A stretch of 64,000 nucleotides of DNA. It comes from Thalassotalea euphylliae (GTDB lineage Bacteria; Pseudomonadota; Gammaproteobacteria; Enterobacterales; Alteromonadaceae). Below are positions 52,234 through 60,866 of the stretch, piece after piece. The number at the start of each line of letters is the position of its first letter. The stretch's first letter is position 1. The position numbers were made by a program, and so were the translations under genes. The notes beneath the pieces were generated by a model. That model did not search any database. It had not been told where the DNA came from and was given only the letters and a program-made list of their open reading frames with translations. The stretch is taken from NCBI RefSeq assembly GCF_003390335.1, contig NZ_QUOU01000001.1:558001-622000 (forward strand). Direction: 5' to 3'.

Positions 52234-53445
52234 CTAAGGCGATACCAACGAATCCGGCAATACAGCAGAGATGATTAGCGCGCCTTCTGCTTGACTGAAC
52301 GAGGCTGTGCCGCCTACGAGAGCTGCGCGCTCTTTGATCCCTGTTAGGCCATTGCCAAGAGTAAGCGTGCCGCTTACCGTACCATTGTCGGTTATCGTTA
52401 GCTCGATAGTATCAGCCCCCTGAGTCACCGATAACCAAAAGTCGGTAGCGTTAGTGTGACGCAGCGTGTTTGTGAGCGCTTCTTGGCAAATGCGCACTAT
52501 CGTAGTGGCCAGCTCAATATGCTCTAGCTTGAGGTCTGAGGCGATATCGAGATGCACGCTTAGCGTGGGAACATTACTCACTAAGGCATCGAGCGCGGCA
52601 TTGAGGTCGATAGCTTGATGGCTTTTTATTGTGCTCACGGCATCGCGCACATCGCTCAATAATAATTTGGCGAGCGCGTAGCTGTGATCAACTTTTGCTT
52701 TCGCCTCAGCATTGCCCGCCTGCTCACATAGATGCGAAGAAACCTGTAAATTAATGGTTAGCGCGGTTAAGTGGTGGCCGAGCAGGTCGTGCAGTTCTCT
52801 CGCTATTCGGGTGCGTTCGTGTTGCTGGGTAGATTGCGTGAGTAGCTGCTGTGTCGCCAATAATTGGCGATTGAGTTCGTTGGCTTGCTCACTCGCGCTT
52901 TGTGCTTTTTTGGTTTGTTGGCTTGTCAGTAAGCTAAAAATATGGAAGGTGAAATAAAGCGCACCCGTAAACATGACGTAGTCTTTTTGCCAGCGCCAGC
53001 CATACAAGCTAAACCAAACCGTTACTAAGGCTATAACCACTAACAGCGCGGTGCTAAAGCGACAGAAATTAATCAGCATACCCGCCCAAATAATGGTAAG
53101 TATGGGGATAAAATCCAGTGGTAACATCAACATAATGGCAAATGCACTGGCTAATTGTATGACCAGAAAAGCGCGTTGCGTATTGGCTGAACATCGCCAA
53201 TAGCCAGTTTTGGTCGCTCCAAAAAAGGCGACAAGGTATAACAGGAAACAAGCGAGGATAAAGGGGGTATTGGCTTTAACGCTACTGGCTTGCGTGGGCA
53301 GTGCGGATAGAGCAATGGCAAACACTAGCCCCCAAGTCAGCACAGCTAACACATCAAGGCGCTCGCACTGCCGGCTAATGCTCACTGCGGCTTTCCATAT
53401 TGTTTTTATGTTCGACACAAGTTTCCCGTAATTTCTCAAAACCAA
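52234..53445 (-). CDS. Sensor histidine kinase, HisKA_3 (DesK/NarX-like)
   Basis: This 403-residue kinase has five or six transmembrane segments in the first 185 residues (LAVLTWGLVFAIALSALP, FILACFLLYLVAFFGA and others), a coiled coil, and the phospho-His in RIARELHDLLGHHLTALT (about residue 217), then a HATPase_c with TNTLRHTNATDF and DNGTVSGTLTLGNGLTGIKER. The D-x-G-x-G box is degenerate (DNGTV). The pattern of many helices with no extracellular domain resembles DesK-type membrane or redox sensors. The start is unclear: TTG at 53445 has no Shine-Dalgarno, and GTG at 53418 is the alternative. Confidence 0.88.
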   Translation of the reverse strand: MVLRNYGKLVSNIKTIWKAAVSISRQCERLDVLAVLTWGLVFAIALSALPTQASSVKANTPFILACFLLYLVAFFGATKTGYWRCSANTQRAFLVIQLASAFAIMLMLPLDFIPILTIIWAGMLINFCRFSTALLVVIALVTVWFSLYGWRWQKDYVMFTGALYFTFHIFSLLTSQQTKKAQSASEQANELNRQLLATQQLLTQSTQQHERTRIARELHDLLGHHLTALTINLQVSSHLCEQAGNAEAKAKVDHSYALAKLLLSDVRDAVSTIKSHQAIDLNAALDALVSNVPTLSVHLDIASDLKLEHIELATTIVRICQEALTNTLRHTNATDFWLSVTQGADTIELTITDNGTVSGTLTLGNGLTGIKERAALVGGTASFSQAEGALIISAVLPDSLVSP

Positions 53446-53617
53446 AGCGCTGACAGTAAGGCGGCTAAAAAAGAAAATTTCAAACTCATCGTCAGCTTTT
53501 AATTATGCTCACAGAGTGAGTTAATGCGCTCGTTACTGAGCCTAGTGGTCACTACTAAGTGATTGCCTTGGCAACAGATTTATCGATTATGACAAATGAA
53601 GGTTAAAAAGCCTATAG

Positions 53618-53652
53618 GCCAAAAGTCACGGTTTCAATTGGTGACTTTTGGC
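53618..53652. promoter_or_regulatory. Hairpin/operator between divergent kinase and membrane protein genes
   Basis: GCCAAAAGTCAC (53618-53629) and GTGACTTTTGGC (53641-53652) are perfect 12-base inverted arms around an 11-base spacer. There is no T-run, so it is not a typical terminator. It lies 58 bases before the 53710 gene and is a candidate operator or leader structure. Confidence 0.4.
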
Positions 53653-53709
53653 ACTGAGCATTGCGGAAAAGGCGCCATAAAATGTGCTCAACACTAAAGG
53701 AGCACACCT

Positions 53710-54453
53710 ATGTATTATTCAATTTATTCCGTTTTATTATTTATACACGTAGCGATAGGCACCGTATCGCTCATTACTTTTTGGCTGCCTGTGATAAGTC
53801 AAAAAGGTGGCAAACTACACAAGAAATCAGGTAAATGGTTTGAATATGGCATGCTAGCCGTCGCCGTAACAGGTATTGCCATTACCGTTATGACACTTGC
53901 AGATCCAATCGCTATCAAAGATCCACAAGCCAAGCTAAGCGGGGAAGAAGTCACTAAACTAATTTGGTGGACTGAAATGTTTGCGTGGTTTTTACTGATG
54001 CTGTCGCTGTTAGTCTGGAACAGTACTCGTCACTCAATATTGGTACTTAAATGCCGTGACAACCGCCAAATCTTGCGCCAATGGCCACACTTATTGCCCA
54101 TTATTGCGATGGCATTAATTTCCCCCTATGTTGGCTACTTGGGTACCAAATACAATTTTGTTTTGCTGCAAGTCTTCAGTGTGCTTTGCCTAGCGAATGT
54201 TTATCAACTGCTTCGCTATACATTTAAACCGAACCTTCAGCCTAGAGAGTGGCTAATTCAGCACTTGCGACACATTATTGGTGCCGGAATAGGTGCTTAC
54301 ACAGCGTTCTTTGCCTTCGGTGGCCGCCAGTTATTGGCATCTGTGGTGAGCGGGCAATGGCAAATCGTGTTTTGGGTCTTACCAGGAGTGATTGGCGGCA
54401 TTCTCACGCACAAGTTAGTCAAGAAGTACCGCAAGCAATACCGTGTTGCATAA
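53710..54453 (+). CDS. Multi-pass membrane protein, DUF2306-like
   Basis: This 247-residue protein has seven hydrophobic segments (for example YYSIYSVLLFIHVAIGTVSLI at the N-terminus), with the loop KGGKLHKKSGKWFEYGM after helix 1. This HKKSGKWF-type motif occurs in DUF2306-like membrane proteins of unknown function. It has no transporter or enzyme signature that I can name. It is divergent from the kinase/response-regulator pair, with a 12-base-arm inverted repeat between, so it may be controlled by that pair. Confidence 0.7.
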   Translation: MYYSIYSVLLFIHVAIGTVSLITFWLPVISQKGGKLHKKSGKWFEYGMLAVAVTGIAITVMTLADPIAIKDPQAKLSGEEVTKLIWWTEMFAWFLLMLSLLVWNSTRHSILVLKCRDNRQILRQWPHLLPIIAMALISPYVGYLGTKYNFVLLQVFSVLCLANVYQLLRYTFKPNLQPREWLIQHLRHIIGAGIGAYTAFFAFGGRQLLASVVSGQWQIVFWVLPGVIGGILTHKLVKKYRKQYRVA

Positions 54454-54545
54454 CTCGCTAGCGTAAGCTGTTTTATATAAAACCTGTGGCTTGGCGGTAA
54501 AATGTTTGTTAGATATGACAAGTAAACGAATCAAAAGGAAGTGAG

Positions 54546-54995
54546 ATGACCTTGAAATATCTAGAAGACTTTGTGGTTGGCCAGAAAATTATCACCGCCA
54601 GCCACAAAGTCACTGCTCGGCAAATTATAGCGTTTGCTCAGGTGTACGACCCTCAACCTTTTCATACTGATGAACAACAAGCACAGCACAGTTTTTTTAA
54701 AGGCTTGGTGGCAAGTGGCTGGCATACCGCTTCATTAACCATGAAGTTGATTGTCGCCAGCGAAGCAAAACCCGCAGACGGTTTGATTGGCGCTAGCATA
54801 GATAAGCTGCGGTTTTATCAGCCAGTTAGGCCAAACGATACTATACATGCCAGTGTTGAAGTATTAGCGACGCAAGTGTCTCGGTCTAAACCCGCGCAAG
54901 GGGTGGTGACTATTGCGGTATCGGCGTTTAATCAACGAGAGGAACAGGTTTGTCGTTATATTTCTGCCATTGTCGTACCAACGGGCAGGGTGTGA
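54546..54995 (+). CDS. MaoC-family (R)-specific hydratase-like protein
   Basis: This 149-residue hot-dog protein is a MaoC dehydratase-type domain. The hydratase signature appears as FAQVYDPQPFHTDEQQAQHSFFKGLVASGWHTASL (residues about 31-65), with catalytic Asp and His. These proteins hydrate enoyl-CoA or act on related thioesters. The ribosome-binding site AAGGAAGTGAG precedes the ATG at 54546. It is monocistronic and ends at the 55002-55030 terminator. The substrate is unknown. Confidence 0.85.
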   Translation: MTLKYLEDFVVGQKIITASHKVTARQIIAFAQVYDPQPFHTDEQQAQHSFFKGLVASGWHTASLTMKLIVASEAKPADGLIGASIDKLRFYQPVRPNDTIHASVEVLATQVSRSKPAQGVVTIAVSAFNQREEQVCRYISAIVVPTGRV

Positions 54996-55001
54996 AGAAT
55001 T

Positions 55002-55030
55002 AAAAAATCCACCGAATGGGTGGATTTTTT
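55002..55030. terminator. Bidirectional terminator between maoC-like gene and uraA
   Basis: AAAAAATCCACC / GGTGGATTTTTT stem with a 5-base loop and T-runs on both strands. Confidence 0.93.
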
Positions 55031-55059
55031 ACATTGACAACAACCGCTAATTTAGCGGG

Positions 55060-56286
55060 TTATTTTTCACTAGGTAGCTGGTCATTGGGCAGCACTAAGT
55101 TCAACACAATCGCAGAAATTGCGGCTAAGGCAATCCCTTGCAGTTGAAAGAGACCTAGATCAAACTGCATACCGCCTAAGCCAAAGACGAGCGCAACGGC
55201 AACAATTGCCATATTTTTGCTCTTGCCTAAATCGACTTGTGCAGTGATCAGGGTTTTTAAACCAACCACGGCAATCGCACCAAACAGCAATACCATAATA
55301 CCGCCCATTACAGGCACCGGAATGGTCGCGAGTAGGGCACCAGTTTTACCCAGAAATGACAAGGCAATGGCGAAAATAGCCGCCCAAGTCATGATCACCG
55401 GATTAAACGATTTCGTCAGGGCGACAGCACCTGTTACCTCAGAATAGGTGGTATTGGGTGGGCCGCCAAACATGGCGGCCGCGGATGTCGCCAAACCATC
55501 ACCCATGAGGGTGCGTTTCAAGCCGGGCTTTTCCAAGTAATCTTTACCCGCCACGTTTGCTATTGCGGTAATGTCGCCTATGTGCTCCACTGCTGGCGCA
55601 ATGGCGATTGGTAAAATAAACAAGATCGCTTCCCAGTGAAATTCTGGGGCGGTGAAGTTAGGCAGTGCAAACCACGCGGCATTGCTAACTGCACTAAAAT
55701 CGACGATGCCAAAATATAGTGCTAACACATAGCCAACGGTTAACCCAGCCAATATTGGCACCAACTTGAACAAGCCTTTACCCAAGAGCGAAACCAGCAC
55801 AGTGACAGCCAACGCCGTTAACGAGATAGTGAGTGCGGTACTTGTTTCAACGAGTTGTGCAGCGCCATCGCCAGTTTTGCCCAACGCCATATTAACGCCG
55901 ACAGGGGCGAGATTTAGGCCGATAACAATGATCACTGGCGCGACAACAACCGCAGGTAAAATGCGATGAATAATTTGGTTGCCTTGCCAAGCAACTAAAA
56001 GCCCTAACGCCATGTAAAGCAAACCAGCGGCTGCTAGCCCTGACATGGTGGCAGCAATGCCCCACGTGGCGACGCCATAGCTGATTGGCGCGATAAAGGC
56101 GAAAGAAGAAGCGAGGAAAATTGGTACTTGGCGTTTAGTGACAAGCTGAAACAGCAGTGTGCCAATACCCGCAGTAAATAGTGCAACATTGGCGTCTAGC
56201 CCGGTTAAAATCGGCACTAAAACAAGTGCGCCAAAGGCGACAAATAACATTTGTAGCCCGAGCAGTGGCGTTTTCAATCCCTGCAT
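55060..56286 (-). CDS. uraA: Uracil permease (NCS2 family)
   Basis: This 408-residue NCS2 transporter has about 12 to 14 membrane segments and the family signature TAIANVAGKD and GLATSAAAMFGGPPNTTYSEVTGAVALTK, the last holding the substrate-binding Glu and Asn. UraA is a proton symporter for uracil. It overlaps upp by one base (TAATG), so uracil import and its conversion to UMP are coupled in expression. Some homologues in this family carry other pyrimidines or purines, but the upp linkage supports uracil. Confidence 0.93.
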   Translation of the reverse strand: MQGLKTPLLGLQMLFVAFGALVLVPILTGLDANVALFTAGIGTLLFQLVTKRQVPIFLASSFAFIAPISYGVATWGIAATMSGLAAAGLLYMALGLLVAWQGNQIIHRILPAVVVAPVIIVIGLNLAPVGVNMALGKTGDGAAQLVETSTALTISLTALAVTVLVSLLGKGLFKLVPILAGLTVGYVLALYFGIVDFSAVSNAAWFALPNFTAPEFHWEAILFILPIAIAPAVEHIGDITAIANVAGKDYLEKPGLKRTLMGDGLATSAAAMFGGPPNTTYSEVTGAVALTKSFNPVIMTWAAIFAIALSFLGKTGALLATIPVPVMGGIMVLLFGAIAVVGLKTLITAQVDLGKSKNMAIVAVALVFGLGGMQFDLGLFQLQGIALAAISAIVLNLVLPNDQLPSEK

Positions 56287-56915
56287 TATTTAGTACCGAA
56301 AATTTTGTCGCCAGCGTCGCCTAGGCCAGGAATAATGTAGCCTTTGTCATTTAAGTGATCATCAACCGACGCAACATAGATATCGACATCAGGATGCGCA
56401 GCTTCAAGCTTTTCAATTCCCTCGGGTGAAGCCACTAAAAACAAGCCCATAATGTCTTTACAGCCTTTCTTTTTCAGCAAATCAATAGTGGCGATCAAAG
56501 TGCCGCCCGTTGCTAACATGGGGTCAACAATCAGCGCGGTACGCTCGCTAATATCGGCAACTACTTTATCGAAATAAGGCACGGCTTCAAGGGTTTCTTC
56601 ATCGCGGTACAAGCCCACGACACTGACTTTTGCGCTAGGCAATAATGACATTACCCCGTCTAACATACCGAGCCCTGCGCGTAAAATTGGCACTAGAGTA
56701 ATTTTTTTGCCTTTAATATGCTCAACTTCAATTGGCGTACCTTGCCAGCCGTCGATACTTTTCTTCTCTGTTGGCAACTGTCTGGTTGCTTCATACGTCA
56801 GCAAAGTACCAATTTCAGAGCAAAATTCGCGGAAGCTTTTGGTGCTAATGCCGTTGGCGCGCATTAAACCTAATTTGTGTTGAACGAGTGGGTGGGTTAT
56901 TTCATGAACAGCCAT
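56286..56915 (-). CDS. upp: Uracil phosphoribosyltransferase
   Basis: This 209-residue protein matches Upp: ITHPLVQHKLGLMR at the N-terminus, ITLVPILRAGLGMLDGVM, and the PRPP-binding loop ALIVDPMLATGGTLIATI, ending GYIIPGLGDAGDKIFGTK. It converts uracil plus PRPP to UMP in pyrimidine salvage. It is the first gene of the upp-uraA operon with an extended -10 promoter 29 bases upstream (56944-56974). Confidence 0.96.
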   Translation of the reverse strand: MAVHEITHPLVQHKLGLMRANGISTKSFREFCSEIGTLLTYEATRQLPTEKKSIDGWQGTPIEVEHIKGKKITLVPILRAGLGMLDGVMSLLPSAKVSVVGLYRDEETLEAVPYFDKVVADISERTALIVDPMLATGGTLIATIDLLKKKGCKDIMGLFLVASPEGIEKLEAAHPDVDIYVASVDDHLNDKGYIIPGLGDAGDKIFGTK

Positions 56916-56943
56916 GGTTATCCTTAATCGTGAATTTGTAACA

Positions 56944-56974
56944 ATTATAACAATTTATCGGTCTTCTTTGTCAG
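56944..56974 (-). promoter_or_regulatory. upp promoter with extended -10
   Basis: On the minus strand TGTTATAAT (extended -10; -10 hexamer at complement 56944-56949) is preceded by CTGACA (complement 56969-56974) with a 19-base spacer. The leader of upp would be only about 20 bases. Confidence 0.55.
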
Positions 56975-57601
56975 TAATAAAACGTAATGAAGTGACCTTG
57001 TGTTGATCTAAATAAGGAATTTAAGTGTTATTAATTTGGCGCTGTGATTCGGCAGTATTTGTTTTATAAATCGCAGTGTTTGCTATAAATTGCCAATTAA
57101 ATCAGTGTTTAATGAGAGCTTGTTAGTCAATTTACTATGCGTCAATAAGGTCAAATGAGCTTGTCGCTACTGCCAAAGCGCAACTTGTAATGGTCTATAG
57201 CAATCGCATTTTTATAATAGATGAGACCATTGATAGTGAAGACATCAGGCATTTCCGCCACGCTTAGACGGTGACTGTACCACCAGTGGTGAAATATAAG
57301 ATGCGCAACTTCGCGATGAAACCTGTGTTTAGCTGCAATTAGCAGTTTTCATCTGGCTGCTTAGCCGCAGTGGTCTTGTTATGCTTCACAATTTTTCAGT
57401 TTTCCTTTTCCCACTATGCTCAAAAATCTACTCAACAGCTATGCTTATAGTCAGGCTTAACGCCAGCTAACAAAATTTTTTTACATTTTGTGTCAATTTT
57501 TTTCACGGTGTCGGGTCTTATGCCCTGACTCATGAAAATTAAGCAGTAATTAACCAGAGCGTGCTCTAGCTTGGTTACTGTTAACAAGCCCCGGAGATAT
57601 T
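56975..57601. promoter_or_regulatory. Region between upp and the bufferin operon
   Basis: This stretch is AT-rich and shows no supported gene. AATGGTCT (57189-57196) and AGACCATT (57224-57231) are perfect inverted arms around a 27-base spacer containing TATAAT (57213-57218), a candidate regulated promoter, though it is 380 bases from bufA. Just before bufA, GTAATTAACCAGAGC and GCTTGGTTAC can fold into a bulged hairpin (57546-57583). The bufA promoter itself was not identified; bufferin operons elsewhere are controlled by metal-sensing systems or ECF sigma factors, none of which is encoded here. Confidence 0.3.
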
Positions 57602-58081
57602 ATGAAAAAAGCAACAAAAGCACAGTTATCAGGTGCAGCTATGGCACTTGCGGCAGCAACATTAGTTGGTTGTGGCGCAACCGCTTCAAATTCAGGTACA
57701 GCTGGTAGCACAGTAGCAGCAACAAACACGAATACAGTAGAAATGGTGCATTGTTATGACGTGAACGTATGTAAAGGTCACAATGACTGTCAAACGGCGA
57801 CAAATGCCTGTGCGGGTCATGGTAGCTGTAAAGGTACTGGTTTTGTTGGTATGCCAACGAAAGCATGTGCAGACGTTGGCGGTAAAGTTTCTGACGAGTG
57901 GACTGGTCAAATCTCAACGGCAGACTTAGTACACTGTTACGGCGTGAATGTTTGTAAAGGCCACAACGACTGTAAAACGGCTGAAAATGCCTGTGCAGGC
58001 CACGCAACTTGTAAAGGTACTGGCTTTGTTTCGACCACAGCAAAGTCTTGTGGTGATATCGGCGGTACTGTAGGTAAGTAA
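57602..58081 (+). CDS. BufA2-type bufferin precursor with tandemly duplicated core
   Basis: This 159-residue protein is a BufA2-like precursor of a bufferin, a copper-binding ribosomal peptide. After a signal sequence (residues 1-23, with LVGC at 21-24 fitting a lipobox) and a Ser/Thr/Asn-rich spacer, two copies of a six-Cys module follow: Cys 51, 57, 63, 70, 76, 89 and Cys 112, 118, 124, 131, 137, 150. The spacings are identical (6, 6, 7, 6, 13), and both contain VNVCKGHNDC and CKGTGFV. Known BufA2 precursors have one module. The DUF692 and DUF2063 maturation genes follow at 58255 and 59116. Confidence 0.9.
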   Translation: MKKATKAQLSGAAMALAAATLVGCGATASNSGTAGSTVAATNTNTVEMVHCYDVNVCKGHNDCQTATNACAGHGSCKGTGFVGMPTKACADVGGKVSDEWTGQISTADLVHCYGVNVCKGHNDCKTAENACAGHATCKGTGFVSTTAKSCGDIGGTVGK

Positions 58082-58099
58082 CCTCAGTAGCTAACCTGT

Positions 58100-58141
58100 A
58101 AAGTAGCAGTGGAAGCTAGCGACATTTTCCATTGCTACTTT
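58100..58141 (+). promoter_or_regulatory. Strong hairpin between bufferin precursor and DUF692 gene
   Basis: AAAGTAGCAGTGGAA (58100-58114) pairs with TTCCATTGCTACTTT (58127-58141) over 15 positions, one of them G.U, leaving a 12-base loop. No T-run follows. It starts 19 bases after the precursor stop. It may protect or partially terminate the upstream message so that the precursor is made in excess over the enzymes; this is an inference. Confidence 0.6.
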
Positions 58142-58254
58142 GCGTTAACCCCCTTGATGTATACCAATAAACCCCCACTTTTTTCTGTCGCATTTAGCCT
58201 TTGAGTTTTACTCTACTTCCAGCTCATTTACACTATCACGACTTATAGCGGCGA

Positions 58255-59106
58255 GTGACTATTTTGAAGAAATTTCTAGGATTTGGCCTTGGCCTACGAA
58301 CCAATCACTACCTTGATGTTATCGAACAAAAACCAGATGTTGACTGGTTTGAAATCATCTCTGAAAACTATATGGTTGCTGGCGGTAAGCCAAGGTATTA
58401 CCTTGATCAAATTAGAGAAAATTACCCGATTGTGATGCATGGTGTCTCCATGTCAGTGGGCTCTACTGATCCGCTCAATAAAGAATACCTAACAAAACTC
58501 AAAACGCTTATTGCCGATGTGCAACCTGAGTGGTTTTCTGATCACTTGTGTTTTACCTCGGTCGGCGGTGTTAACAGCCATGATCTATTGCCACTGCCTT
58601 ATACTGAAGAATCACTTAAACACGTAGTGAGCCGTATTGGGCAAGTTCAAGACTTTATCGGTCGCCAAATGTTGATGGAAAATGTTTCAAGTTATTTGAC
58701 ATACAAAAGCGATGAAATGAACGAGTGGCAGTTTTATCGCGAAGTGTGTGAGCAAGCAGATTGTAAAATGTTGCTTGATATCAACAATATTTACGTCAGC
58801 GCTCGCAATCACGACTTTGATCCCATGGCGTATTTGCGTTCGCTTAATCCCGAGCGCGTTCAGCAGTTTCACTTGGCAGGCCATTCTGATTTTGGTGATT
58901 ACGTGGTGGATACACATGATCACGATGTGCCAGATCCCGTGTGGGCACTGTACAAAGAAGCCCTCAAGCTCTTTGGCCCCGTCAGTACTATGATTGAACG
59001 CGATGCCAATATTCCCAGCTTTGCCAGTTTGACGGCAGAGCTCAATGTGGCGCGCGAAATTGCCGAGCAATGTGTGCCGAATATTCGCGCCCAAATAGAT
59101 GTGTAG
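58255..59106 (+). CDS. DUF692 multinuclear iron oxidase (BufB/MbnB-like)
   Basis: This 283-residue protein is a DUF692 enzyme of the MNIO type (MbnB, TglH, BufB). It has a TIM-barrel with iron-ligand motifs such as FGLGLRTNHY, IVMHGVSMSVG, LMENVSSYL, LLDINNIYVSA, HLAGHS, VDTHDHDVPD and MIERDANIPS. These enzymes convert Cys residues in a precursor peptide to oxazolone- or thiooxazole-type groups; in bufferins this creates copper-binding sites. The start is GTG 58255, with a possible TTG at 58264. It acts with the DUF2063 protein encoded nine bases downstream. Confidence 0.93.
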   Translation: MTILKKFLGFGLGLRTNHYLDVIEQKPDVDWFEIISENYMVAGGKPRYYLDQIRENYPIVMHGVSMSVGSTDPLNKEYLTKLKTLIADVQPEWFSDHLCFTSVGGVNSHDLLPLPYTEESLKHVVSRIGQVQDFIGRQMLMENVSSYLTYKSDEMNEWQFYREVCEQADCKMLLDINNIYVSARNHDFDPMAYLRSLNPERVQQFHLAGHSDFGDYVVDTHDHDVPDPVWALYKEALKLFGPVSTMIERDANIPSFASLTAELNVAREIAEQCVPNIRAQIDV

Positions 59107-59115
59107 CGAGAGGCT

Positions 59116-59910
59116 GTGAGTATGAGTTCGCTTAAACAAATTCAGCAAGATTTTCTCAACTTTTTACTGCATGGCAACGGGCCGTTGGCAGATCATGTGG
59201 TCAATGATCAAGGTAACATTAACGCCCAGCAGCGAGTGTCTATTTATGGCAATGCTTACCGGATCAGGTTGCAGGAAGTCATGGAAACGGATCATGAAAT
59301 TCTTGGCCTGTATCTAGGTGATGAACTATTCGATCAAATGTTTGCCGGTTATCTTGATGCTTATCCGTCGAAATTCGATTCGCTGCGCCATTATTGTCAG
59401 TTCTTACCGGAATTTCTCGCCCATAATGCGCCGTTTAGCGAGCATCCAATTTTAGCGGAACTTGCTCGTTTTGAGCGCTTGCTGTTAGCGGCATTCGATG
59501 CGGCTGATATTGAGCGTGCTCAGCCACAAGATTTAGCGGCCATAGCGCCAGAGTTATGGCCTACGATTCAAGTGCGCTTTCATCCGAGCATGCAGCTATT
59601 TGATGAGCGCTACAATACTGTGCGCAGCTGGCAGGCAATTAAAGGGAATCAAGCGCCAGCCCCAGCAAATGAACATCCAGATACGCAGCATTGGTTACTG
59701 TGGCGAAATCACGAGCGCTTAACAGAATTTAGATCACTACCAGATGATGAGCGTTTTATGATTGAACAGTATTTGCAGGGCGCAAGTTTTGCCGATATTT
59801 GTGAAGGATTATTGACTTGGCATGTGCCAGAGCAAGTGCCGGTATTTGCTGTCCAAAGTTTACAAACGTGGCTTGAGCAAGGGCTAATTTATCAGTTTAA
59901 AACGCAATAG
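59116..59910 (+). CDS. DUF2063 partner protein (BufC/HvfC-like)
   Basis: This 264-residue protein has the DUF2063 N-terminal domain (about residues 3-95: LKQIQQDFLNFLLHGNGPLADHV, AQQRVSIYGNAYRIRLQEVM) and a helical C-terminal domain. BufC-type partners bring precursor and MNIO together or recognise the precursor. It starts at GTG 59116 or ATG 59122 (AGAGG eight bases before the ATG). It is the last bufferin-operon gene; no BufD (DoxX-type membrane protein) gene follows, unlike many gig/hvf/buf operons. Confidence 0.9.
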   Translation: MSMSSLKQIQQDFLNFLLHGNGPLADHVVNDQGNINAQQRVSIYGNAYRIRLQEVMETDHEILGLYLGDELFDQMFAGYLDAYPSKFDSLRHYCQFLPEFLAHNAPFSEHPILAELARFERLLLAAFDAADIERAQPQDLAAIAPELWPTIQVRFHPSMQLFDERYNTVRSWQAIKGNQAPAPANEHPDTQHWLLWRNHERLTEFRSLPDDERFMIEQYLQGASFADICEGLLTWHVPEQVPVFAVQSLQTWLEQGLIYQFKTQ

Positions 59911-59939
59911 CAGCTTTGTTCCTATCAAATGCAATACGC

Positions 59940-60718
59940 CTACAGCCTTAACTGATGTAGGCGCTCTGCATTGTAATTGTCGCTGAGTTCTTGCACACGG
60001 CCATTGGCGATTTTCTTTTTCAATCGTTCATTAAATGTTGAAAAAACATCCGCACAGGCTGATGTGCGCGAAAAAGACATGCGAATAGAATAGCTTTCCA
60101 GTGACTTTGTCGACATTTTTACCTGGGCATTTTTAGCCTGCGCTAAATAGGGCTGGGCAGCACTTTCGGTCAGTAAAATATAGTCGGCACGTTTCCTGTT
60201 TAGCATAGTGAATGATTCTTGATGGGCGATCACTTCTAACACCGATAGTTCTGATTGTAGTGTCTGATAGCGTTCACCTAATGCCGTTCCTCGGCTCACT
60301 ACCCCATTAAAACCGATAAGGTCATGCCAACTCGATACCGTTGTCAGGGTGGGGTTGATGGTAAAACATGGAGTTTTTCTTTGGCGATTTCTTCCGTAAG
60401 CTGCCAGTCTAGCGCTCTTTGCTCCGTCCAATGATTGCTCACTAGCAGGTCGACCGTACCTTTAGTCAGGGACTTTTGCAGACGTAGCCAAGGTAAATTG
60501 GGGCGGTAAACAATGGGTATGTTCAGCTCTTCCAGAATTTCGGTCGCGAGGTCGTAAGCAATACCTGTTGGTTTTCCTTCGCCGTCTAAATAAGCATAGG
60601 GAAACCAAGTACTGCTGCCACCCACATGAATTTCTTGGCACTGCTTAGCCCAAGCGATATTCGCTGCGACGAGATAAACGCATATAAAAGTGAGTAGGTG
60701 TTTGTGCATACGGTACAA
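59940..60718 (-). pseudogene. Frameshifted periplasmic amino-acid-type solute-binding protein (SBP_bac_3)
   Basis: Two overlapping frames together make one solute-binding protein. The first (start ATG 60718, or 60709) gives a Sec signal (LLTFICVYLVAANIAWA) and VGGSSTWFPYAYLDGEGKPTG, PWLRLQKSLTKGTVDLL, then loses frame; the second continues with FTINPTLTTVSSWHDLIGFNGVVSRG and a C-terminal lobe. The frame changes at a run of four A at 60363-60366 (TTTT on the coding strand); one extra T there would restore a continuous reading through GTTTTT. This is either a recent inactivation or a sequencing error in a homopolymer. No transporter genes adjoin it. Confidence 0.8.
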
Positions 60719-60866
60719 CTTTTTGTTACTGCGAGTTTAATAGTACTTGCCACCAGTACAAAATTGAAGCTTACGGTGGCTGTTATCATGGCGTTTAAGC
60801 GAAATTACGCACGAGTATGTTCGCCATGGTAATTTCGCTAAACTCAGGCGTTTGTCTAGAGGTTGG

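Noticed and set aside
57639..58043. 134-codon antisense frame over the bufferin precursor
   Set aside because: It is created by the Cys/Gly-rich repeats of bufA in the opposite strand. No start signals.
60350..60380. Programmed -1 frameshift in the solute-binding protein
   Set aside because: The coding strand shows GAAAAAC out of phase for an X-XXY-YYZ slippery heptamer, and no downstream stimulator is evident. A simple indel at TTTT explains it better.
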